The notes under the pieces are model-generated. The model ran no database searches. It saw nothing but the letters and a program-made list of their open reading frames with translations, and was not told where the DNA came from. 64,000 nucleotides of DNA. Source: Pristionchus mayeri. Taxonomy: Eukaryota > Nematoda > Chromadorea > Rhabditida > Neodiplogasteridae. Each line of letters begins with the position of its first letter. Position 1 is the first letter of the stretch. Both the position numbers and the translations under genes were made by a program. This document shows positions 50,901-60,343 of the stretch, piece by piece. The DNA lies in contig BTRK01000003.1 of assembly GCA_036245805.1 (NCBI GenBank), forward strand, positions 29,467,215 to 29,531,214. Reading direction: 5' to 3'.

Positions 50901-52489
50901 GTTATCAATGCACAGTTGCAATTCTCGACTCGATCAGATCTCACAGTAGCTTAATGGTTGCAATTAACCGCTTGGCGAGTATGCCCCCATTCGACCGCAC
51001 ACCCTGCCCAGAGCTGTTAATGGAGGAAATGGCGATTGAAGAGCGCCGTTCTCTTCATCGTTTCACTTTCACTGATCGGTCCCGATATTTGAGCGCAACA
51101 ATCGTATGCAGTTTGAACTCCTGCTATATATCTTATCTTCCTCCATGCTGTCAAATTACATCTGATTTTTCAATGTGGATCTTATCTTTTTTGAAATAAT
51201 GAGAAAGCATTGAAACCACACATGATCGTGTAGAATGAACGACCTATATTTTGCTGTGTGTCCTGATCAAAGGGAATGACGATACATTCACTTCTCTCTT
51301 TGCCCTTCTAGTGCATGGTATCTAAAAGGTGAGTAATCGTTCGGCGTCTGGAGGTCACCCCTTCTCCTTCTCCATCTTGGCCCTCTAGGGTGGGCGGTGA
51401 CGGGTATTGGTCATCAGCAGGAGGGGCAGAGGAACACCCGCCTTGAGCCCATCGCATTATTCGGAATGGGACCAACGAGGCAAGGCGATGAGTCAGAATT
51501 AGCGAATGTTCGCTCTCTGATAAACCCCCTCTGACCCTCTCCGGTTTCCATGATCTCTTCCACTGTAGAAGACCTTGCACTCACCGCCCTGTCCGAAGCC
51601 TATTTGAGCTCGCTTTCCTCCATTTTGAGTACAGAACTTCTATGTAGCCTCTTGATCCTCCATGCAAAAAACGGCTAGCCGTTCGCAGTTGAGTGGATTT
51701 GTTTGAAATCCCCCGCTTGTGACATGTTGCCCTTTCCCTTTTTCCTCCCTCTCTCTCTTCTCCTCTCCCCTGAGTTCTTCTGTGCAACTTCCTCGTCGAG
51801 TGATTGATCCGACTCATTATTTCTCGTCTTTGTTGCTGCCCTTAACCTTGAGAGCAATATTCCGAAGTCTAGATACAAAGAGACAATTATCTCTTCAAAA
51901 GTATACTCAAGGCCGGATCTCATTGTTGGTAAAATGTCTGTAAGTTCCTCCGTTGGAATTTTCTCACATTCCTCATACTCCATCTCTCACATGATTCAGA
52001 TTCAAATGGTTTCCTCATCGAAGAGGCTCATCATACCCCTTCTTCTTAGTTATTCTCGTAAATTTCGCTCGAAACAACGACCAGCCGTAAACTTGTGCGC
52101 TGCTTTCCTTCTCCTCCCACATTTTTGGTGTCTCCCCTTGCTTCTCGGAACTGATCAACCTCTTCCATTTACACACTCTCTCGCTCTTTCTCTGCTTCTC
52201 TCTCCGTTCCCGATCACTCTCTCGCTTTCGTACTCTCTCTCGCCCGACTGATAAAGTGCGTGCTGCCGAGTGAGAAGCGAGCAGCAACTCGGCTCTCTCT
52301 CAATTTCCCCCACTCTCTCGCCTCTTCTCTCTGTCTCTGTCTCTCTCTCCGATTCCCCTAGTATCTCGTCGGATCGTCAGATCAGCTCAAGAGTAATCGT
52401 CGACTCTTGTAATCATTAAACCCCTTCTTTTGCGCGCTTGATTACGCGTTTTCGTTGCCAAGCCCTGCAAATATCGATAAACATTTCAG
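47901..52489. other. Gene-poor intergenic region
   Basis: About 4.6 kb with no exon chain I can support on either strand. Short ORFs are present but lack domains and splice context. CT-rich sequence at about 52150-52370, including TCTCTGTCTCTGTCTCTCTC, lies just upstream of the transporter gene and may be part of its promoter. Confidence 0.5.
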
Positions 52490-55400
52490 ATGATATTTCA
52501 AATAAATCGGTTTCATCTCCTCGTCTTATTCACCTGGCAGTTCACTATCTTCTTCGCTTCCCAGCAGATTTTCGGTGTGAGTTCGACTTTAAAACCTTCA
52601 AGTTTTCATCTTTACAAAGTCCCTGTTTGAAAGCACACACAAGAAATGAAGAGAAAGTAAAATCTAGCGGAACACTTCAGGGTTTAATAAAGCCTCAGTT
52701 TGACAGGAGAAATGCTCGACCATTTGAGAGTGAAAATAGCTGTCCGCTTTCGCCACATTCTCTCGTTCTCGCTTTCTTTAAAGGAGCGGAAGTAGCACTG
52801 AAAACCCTCACAACTTCCGCGAAAAACTTTGCTCAATGTTATCATTGAAATTTGCTCTATTTTCAATCATTTCGAAAGCCATAGAGAGTGTTGAACCAGA
52901 AAAATCTCAATTTATTGCAATCATCGATCAGATCTTCGGCAACTACGTCCCTGATTGGAAGTGCGATGATGGTCCTCCTGGCAAGAGCTGCAATGAATAC
53001 GAGTGAGAAGCACTTTCTATGTGATCGTGACTCCATTGGATGTCTCCGACATGTTGAGGTCGTTATTTGATCCTTACATGCAAATTTGCAGACGCTGCAA
53101 TGGGAGTATCACCTGGGTCGACCCAGTCTTCAATTCGGCTGCCATGGAGTGAGACTAATAAAATTTCCATTTACCTGCTTTGCAATGAGGTTATTTGACG
53201 GGAAAAGCAGCAACCAATTGAATATTTTCAGATACAAGTGGATCTGTGATCGGGACTACTACATGAGCTTCTTCAATCAACTGCAGTTCGGAGGTGAGTC
53301 TCCTTCATCAGCATCATCACGATTTATCGTAAATCTTAGTGCATGTTTACGGAGTGGAAAATGTAAAAAGTCTGTAAATAGAGCCTTGAATTGTACTTGC
53401 TGGAGGATACAGTTTCGCTAGTATACTGACGAGAATACGATGGATATTCGCGGGAAGAGCAGATTGAGTAGAGACGAAAGTGCAGATTCAATGTAATGGC
53501 ATTGCAGGAGTGCTGATCGGCACGATCTCATTCGGAACCGCCTCGGATCGATTCGGACGGTAAGTGACCTCATTGTACTGATTTCGAAGCATGTGTGTGG
53601 TATTCCAGATCTTCACACAATCGGCAATACAAAAAAGGTGCTTTAGAAAGTAAAGCATTCCGAACTGCTCAAAAGAATGCGCAAGAGAGAGATCTTGAAA
53701 AATGAATAGAGCCACAGTATTAAGCCCCGTGCAACTCAAAATCTTATTTCGCGCTCGTTTTCAAATTCAAAAATCGACGAATTTGCTCTTACACGGAAAT
53801 TTAGCTTATTGTATCGAGTTTTAATATAACGAATTTGTGAAACATGTGAAAATTTTGCCTCTAAATCCGTTTGTTTTTCATAATGTGTCTGAAACACGAA
53901 TGGTCCAGATCTGTTTCGGAGCATTCGAGTGAGCGCTTCGTATATGTTTCATTTGAAATTGAAGAACTGGGCACTTTTTTCGGTTTTACACGCGCCCTTC
54001 CTGGCGCTTAATACTGTGGAGTCAGAATGTGTTCCTCTTGTAGAAAGCCAGTAGCCATCGGTGCCCTTACCCTTGGAGTCACCGCGCTCTTCTGTGCATG
54101 TGAGTTCAAATTGTAAACAAATTGCAAAATTATAAATTGTACAAATTTTAATTTCATAAAATGTATTTGTAAACGAACTTATCACAGTGTCACACTAGTT
54201 GTTGTGCTTCAAGAAAGAATGATCTGAAGAGAAGGCAATGCGTCTAATTCCAGCCTACGTCACCTCCATGATTCTGCTGTTCGTTTGTCGCGCACTGGTC
54301 GGATTGGCTATCGGAGGTGTGATTCCCGGGAAAATTAATGCCTTATACGTGAATCTACGCTTATGCAACGTAGAAGTGTTCTCCGAATGCAGCATTCTGA
54401 CGTGGGAACCGTACGGTACTCTTCCAGGAGCACTGGTGGTGGTGTGCACGTTCGTGATGGAGATGCTGCTGCCACAGCAGCGAATGGCTTTGAGGGCCTT
54501 CTTCAACTGGGTTCGATCTTTTATCTTAACATTAGATTTCGTAATGTTCAAAGATCAATTCTTTCTTCCAGGGAGTCGCTCGATTGATGATCACGGGCAT
54601 CTGCTGGTACACGCGTGAGTTTTACTCAAAATTAAATAATTCAAATGATCAAGATTTGGAAGGCATTTAGTGTTGATCCAATGCTGAAGATTCGGCCCCC
54701 TTGTAGCAGTCTGACATGAAGCACACTCATTCCTTGCAGTTGAGTGGCGTCTAGCCACGTTCGCCTGCGCAGCCCTCACTCTCCCCGCCATCCTCATCCT
54801 CATCTTCATCTTCCCCGAATCGCCCACTTGGCTGCACACAAAGGTTCGGGCAAGGATATAGCTGCGCAAAACTTTCTTCATTATGCGTGCTCTTTCATCC
54901 GTCTGAACCGCGCGAGAGAATGAAGAGACGCGTTCGTAGGCACGGGCATTGCAATCTGATAACTGCGATTCGTGTCTGCCAACAAGATTCAATACTTTCC
55001 GATGCGTTTTTTCGCGTATCACTTGAAAATCGCTAGATGCAGTGCATCTATGTTTCAGACAACCTACATAGTTCAATTTGAAACTCATAAATGATAACTC
55101 ATGGAAGTGCGTCGGTAAAAAATAATAAAAATAATTCTGTGGAAATCTGTAATATTGAACACTCGTGGGCACCAGGCCCTTGGGCACTAGGCCGGATGAT
55201 AACCTTTCGAATTAGAACCAACAGTTATCTTCTTCTGAAGTATTCTCACAATAGGTTCCACTCAGCAGCGCAGCTTTTAGTTGTACTCCTAATCCGATCT
55301 TGTTCAGGGTCGTCTGGATGCTATGCGCAACTCGGAGAAGTTGGTTGCCAAGAGAGGAGGAGTGCCCTACGTGCCCATCAAGCATCGCAAACTCGAGAGG

Positions 55401-57292
55401 AATAAGGTAAGGAGAGATACAGTGGAACAAACACTGGTCTGATCAGAGAAGGAAGAATCATAATGCCATCCAGGCAACGGTATTGGGCGAATCGAAGGGT
55501 GATACAAACTTTGCAGACCTTCTGTGAGTTGATCCGATCCGGTCTTCTGAAGCGACTGCTTGTTCTCTGGATTATGTGGTGCGTTTCGAATTTTTAATTT
55601 CATGTCTAACTTCGCCAAGTTACCCATAGATGTGGAGACGTCATCTTGAGGAACCACCAGATAATCGATAAATCAATAATCGTCTCAGGTTCACTGCTTC
55701 TCTTTGTGGCTACGCTACCGACTTCAACTCTGGTCAGATCGTGGGCGATCTCTATTTCAATCAGGCCATCATCTCCATCCTCATCGCCGTTTCGAAAATG
55801 GTACCGTATCCTCGATATCGATTATCTGAATCGAGTTTGACCTACCGTAATCCCCAGGTGCTCGTGCTCGTGGACACATTCGTGCCGGGATTCTCGCGCA
55901 GAGTGCTGCACCAGGTTGGTTTATTTAGCCAAAATAGAGGAGACTTTGGCAAGAACTCTTCTATATTTTTTGAGTTTCACTATTGTCTAATGAACTGAAT
56001 GGATGTTCATTTTCTAGTTACCGCATCCTTCTTACTAGAAACTGAAAACAAAATTAATATAGATTCAAGCTTTCGTTGATCTCTATATAGTCGAAGATAT
56101 AATTAAAAGAAGAAGAGAGTGTGAGATCACTCCACTCCTTGCAGGGTTCTCAACTCGGCGCCATCATCTGCTTCGGAATCGCTGCCATTCTCAAAATCGT
56201 CGGCTACAGTGTACGTTTCAGTCAATCTTCTTCTTCTAATTGGATTCACTGCGAATCATTCACATCGTCAGTTATCGGATGCTCTTTTGTATATAATCTA
56301 AAACCATAATTGCTCGCAAGTTAATTGAGAGTGACTGATGTCAGCAAATTCCGAATACCCGAATAGTAATTTCTATTAAAGGGTCCTGGATTCCTGGTCG
56401 TCAACACAATCGGAACTGTCTTCATCGAGTACACCTGGGATGTGAGATATTTCGCTTATTACGAAATTATTGGTCACATCTGAGGTCTTCCGGTTGCGAA
56501 ACATAGATCTATGTTAACAAAAATGTACTGTTTCAAGCGGGAAAGAAAAGAGTCAAATTGTAAAATTAGTGGATGACTCCCTTTTTCGAAGCAATGACTC
56601 ATTGCAGGCCTGTTATCTGTGTGCGGTGGAGAGCATGGAGACGTCCTCTCGTGCCTCTGCCACGGGCAGTTGCTCGCTCGTAGCCAGGATCGGAGCAATC
56701 ATCGCCCCTCTGGTAGGTCACATACCTTTCTCTTCCTTCAAGTAAACACATTTCTGAGCAATCGTCTGACTCTCTTCAGATTGCACGCTCTCTCGTTTCT
56801 CTGATCGGCGAGAGAGCGTGCAAACTGAAGAGAGTCAGACCATTGCTCACATTTCTTGTTCATGTCGTCTTTCATTTGACTATTAACATTACTGCATTGT
56901 ATGGTTTTGTGGGCTCAATGTGGCCTTAAAAATGGAAATGGCAACTCGGTAAATACTCCACTACAGCTGAACTACGTGAACCAACTGGAGAACTACGGGT
57001 ACCTCGTCTACGTCATCGTGGTCGCCGCGGGAACCATCAACCTCGTGCAGTCGTACATGTTCCTCGTCGAGACAAAGGTTTATCTTTGACATTTCGCTGC
57101 GAATAGCTCGATGGATGGTTGCTTAGGATATCTCACAGATGATTGGAACTGAAATAAAATGAAAAATAACCTCAGGGCATCGTGCTGGACAACGTGAAGG
57201 TGGACGAGGATGAGTTCGACGAATCTGCGATGAGAGAAGAAGAAGAGGAGATGAACGAATTGGAGAACGGAGCCAAGAATGGAAAACGATGA
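52490..57292 (+). CDS. SLC22-like MFS organic-ion transporter
   Basis: Nineteen exons in phase: 52490-52576, 52932-53002, 53092-53148, 53232-53293, 53508-53559, 54044-54099, 54254-54316, 54428-54510, 54572-54614, 54740-54843, 55308-55406, 55517-55578, 55689-55800, 55858-55914, 56145-56210, 56382-56441, 56608-56712, 56967-57077 and 57176-57292. They give 488 residues. SLC22 proteins carry organic cations, anions or zwitterions across the plasma membrane. Seen: a first membrane segment (LVLFTWQFTIFF), a Cys-rich extracellular loop ending KWICDRDYY, MFS motif GTASDRFGRK, the family motif PESPTWL and a late LVETKG. The acidic tail reads REEEEEMNELENG. The chosen ATG directly follows TTTCAG. Length is slightly below the usual ~550, mainly in the N-terminus and loop, so an upstream exon is possible. 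Substrate unknown. Confidence 0.9.
56755..56849. repeat. Long intronic hairpin in the transporter gene
   Basis: A 41-base stem (TGAGCAATCGTCTGACTCTC...) pairs with 56809-56849 with only about three mismatches around a ~13-base loop. It lies in the intron between exons 56608-56712 and 56967-57077. It could be a small MITE or a small-RNA precursor; the sequence alone does not decide. Confidence 0.8.
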
Positions 57293-57973
57293 TTGAACTC
57301 AACTCCCTTTTCATTAAATCTCTCCGATTCTAGTGCAGTAGAAAGGCTCACAGTCAGCTCCATTCATAACATTTATTCAATGAGAATGAGAAGATACTTA
57401 TTCTTCAAGCCCCTTTATTTTCTGACAAATCAGTGAAAGAGTCCAGGCCTACTTTACATCAGTTATCCTTGAAAACCACAATTTTACTTCGTTCTTCCCC
57501 TATCTAAATCTCGTTTTATTGCTCTAGATTTCTAGTCTGACAGTGTATTCTCGTCCCACCTTGCTTCAATATCTTATGAACTCATGTTACCATTCCTTGT
57601 TGGCTCGAATATTGATTGTATCTCCCTAGGATCCTCACTTGGGTCGATCCCAGTAGCGTACAGTACAGCGACCACACTAGATACAGTAACACGTAAACTC
57701 AAACTCCTCTAGTCATCAGTTTGCCTCTATCAGTACACGACTCGTATAGCCAGATAGATTGTTCCTCCCGAAATTCGAATGTCTTGCCAAGCTTTCATTG
57801 TCTTCTACATCATCTATCTACTTCCTTTATTATAGCGTACTTACTGAGCTTATTCGAATTGTACTTACTCCCGAAATAAAATATGCACAAAACTAAATAA
57901 AAAGGAGGGATTAGATAAGCTGAACATACTAAAATTGTCTTTCTTTAGGCAAAAGAAAACACAAAACATTTCT
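57293..57973. other. Transporter 3' flank
   Basis: No ORF of interest. AATAAA words occur at about 57875 and 57895, rather far (580 nt) from the stop. The nearest downstream feature is the tRNA at 57974. Confidence 0.4.
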
Positions 57974-58044
57974 GCGTTCGGGGGGAATCGAACCCCCGTC
58001 GAATGCTTGGAAGGCATCCATGCTGACCATTACACCACGAACGC
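57974..58044 (-). tRNA. tRNA-Gly (TCC anticodon)
   Basis: 71 nt on the minus strand. The acceptor stem GCGTTCG pairs with CGAACGC. The anticodon loop CTTCCAA gives TCC. The T-arm/B-box GGGGGTTCGATTCCCCC is intact, and the D-arm reads TGGTGTAATGGTCAGCA. Confidence 0.95.
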
Positions 58045-58486
58045 GGCTGAGACAGGATCATTTAGGGTCGACCATACTCGGCATAGCCGCAAGAAACAGG
58101 TTCTGCCCTTGATTGCAAGAAAGAGTCAAAATAATACCGAATGCAATTATAGAGTTTTCTTCATGCTTTTCTTTCTAGATGTGCCAGGTAAGCAGTATAT
58201 GAGATAGTAGTAAATTTATAATACAACAATTTCTATAATCGGGAGGAAGGGGAAATATGAAGTAGCGAGGGGAATCGATACCCTTCAGTCATCCACGACA
58301 TTCCCGGGACGCGAGAAATGGGTAGAGATGGTGAGCAGTGCCGAGGGAGAGAAGAGACCATCTGAGAGGCACACTGAGCAAGGAGCGAGTGGGATAAACA
58401 ACGACAAATGAAACGAGAGAATTTGTAAGTAGGAAGATTATGGTTGCTCGCTCAGACGGTGTTAGGTGAGGGTTTGGCCGCTCACC

Positions 58487-58711
58487 TTATGGAATGAAGC
58501 AGTTCGATAAATGGTGGCCTGTGTCTCCACACTTTTTGCAGCTCGTGCTGCACATGCCGCCGCATCCCTTGAGTAGGCGTCCCAGGCATCGATGATGATA
58601 CGTGTGCAAGGCGTTCCTCCTCGCTTTGGGCCCTTTCACTCTGGTGCAATGAGAGGCATAGTGAGTTCCTTTCCTGCCGCAATACCCGCATTCGATCCAT
58701 TTAGGGACCAT
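58487..58711 (-). CDS. Small Cys-rich protein with a CCHC zinc knuckle
   Basis: Single-exon frame of 74 residues starting MVPKWIECGYC. It contains CGYCGRKGTHYASHC (a knuckle-like C-x2-C-x5-H-x4-C), a middle CLGRLLKGCGGMC, and CKKCGDTGHHLSNC, an exact C-x2-C-x4-H-x4-C zinc knuckle. The ATG lies seven bases after TTTAG, a plausible trans-splice acceptor. Knuckles of this type bind single-stranded nucleic acid. It could be a host gene or the remnant of a retroelement gag; no retroelement sequence was seen alongside. A nanos-type finger was considered, but the spacing does not fit. Confidence 0.5.
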   Translation of the reverse strand: MVPKWIECGYCGRKGTHYASHCTRVKGPKARRNALHTYHHRCLGRLLKGCGGMCSTSCKKCGDTGHHLSNCFIP

Positions 58712-59786
58712 CTTCAACCTAAATTTATGAATAATTATTTAGATATTTGAGTGCGTCTTCCATCATCTATACTATTTTTTGTGTGGAAGATGATGGACTA
58801 CTATCAAAATCGAGCCCCGGGCAGACTATTAGCCTATCCCCCACATGAATATGTTAATAGATGCAGCTCACCTTATCTTCGACATTTATCTCCCGAAGGA
58901 AATGATTAGAGGAAGTGCAAGGCAATCCACTCGAGATGACGTAGACATCTGGGATATTCGAGATACTTGTGCACTTTTTTATATTCCGATAGCTAGATAA
59001 GTGAATGCGCTTTTTACACTCTCCCAGCCTAAATGATCATCTAATAATGGAATATGATTTTACTCTGACCAGAAATATGGGACAAAACAGTACGATATAG
59101 ACATGGGACTAATCAGGCCAATATTTCTGCGAACTTCCCGATGAAGGATCGCAAAACGGTGAATTAGTTGAGTTAGAAACAGCAAATGTCGATTTTTCTC
59201 GGAAATCCCCAACTCCTCCCATGTACACAACGTGACAAATAGAAAGTATGAGGATATAATATTATTCAAAAATTCGAGTAGAATCTCAGAACACTCTAAC
59301 TTGCGACTGGGAGTAAGAGAGAAAAGAGGGGGAGGGGAGAGAAGGGACGATGAGAAAGCATTCTTTCTCCTGTGAATGGGTCTGTTTAGACGGGCTGATC
59401 GGCAACCCAAAAGGAGAAAACAGATGCGGTACCAGGAGTAAACAGGAGAAGGGGAAGAGATTATCGAGTGAGAAGAGTCGAGCATCTGTTTTCTGCGCTG
59501 GGGCTTTATTTTGATAAAAGAACGTAATTATTTATGCATAGGATGAATCAGAATGAGAAAAGCTAACATTAGAAAGTGAAGAAGAGAAGCGATTCTGGTT
59601 GAATTTGTGTAAGTTGAACTTGGATGGTTATACCAACTTGCTTGTATAAGGTAAATAAGTAGCCGCAGCAAAAGAGCATGCTTACATTTAGATGTCGCAA
59701 CTGTGGGCGTTGCATAGCGATTGAAGCAATTCCAAAATTTTAATACTGGCAGTCGATAATAGGGAATAATACAAAAAAATAATTAT
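58712..59786. other. Intergenic region
   Basis: No supported gene. A minus-strand ORF at 59060-59485 (141 codons) has no recognised domain. A small inverted word (GTCTTCCATCATCTA / GATGATGGA) lies at about 58757-58797. Confidence 0.4.
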
Positions 59787-59854
59787 AAGTTCGGGGGTCG
59801 ACCCCCCGTCGAATGCTTGGAAGGCATTCATGCTGGCCATTACACCACGAATGC
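59787..59854 (-). pseudogene. Decayed tRNA-Gly(TCC)
   Basis: Clearly related to the two intact genes and still carries the TTCCAA anticodon loop. The T-loop has lost bases (GGGGGGTCGACCCCC) and the acceptor stem is mismatched (GCATTCG against CGAACTT). Unlikely to be functional. Confidence 0.85.
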
Positions 59855-60343
59855 TGTTGGGCAATTTCGCATTGTGCGCTCCCAAATCTCACGCTGCCAT
59901 AGGCAAAACGGTTACTCACCAAGCTATCAATTCTACTTTTACACGGAATTCGTTGGAGACTTAGTTCTGTATTGTGAAATGGACGACAGTTTTAATTTCG
60001 AAAATGAACGGGACTGTTTGAAAAGATTAAGCAGTTATTCTGCGTTCAATCTAAATCAATTGTTCTGCCCAGTGGCAGACCTCCACCGAATTGGAACCAC
60101 TGTTCCGTCTCTTTATTGCCTCCAGTGAGAAGTTATACAACCAGAGGCTTCCATCGATGTAGGATAGGGAGGGAAGTCGGAAGCCTTCTCTGGAATTGCC
60201 TAATTCAGGTCATTCAGCAAGTCCCGGCATTCATTCCTCTCGTGTGACGTTTCTGCTTACACTTTTTATTATTCCGCTTTATTTTTCCATGCTGGTTATA
60301 TACTTTCCATTGATCACCATCATTACAGGCATTCACCTGTGCA

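Noticed and set aside
51308..51983. Minus-strand ORFs upstream of the transporter gene
   Set aside because: Basic and acidic low-complexity translations in CT-rich DNA; no consistent exon chain or recognised domain.
58487..58711. Nanos-type zinc finger
   Set aside because: Cys/His spacing does not match the two-finger nanos pattern; only an ordinary knuckle is supported.
59060..59485. 141-codon minus-strand ORF
   Set aside because: Low-complexity Ser/Pro/Leu content, no domain and no acceptor near the start.
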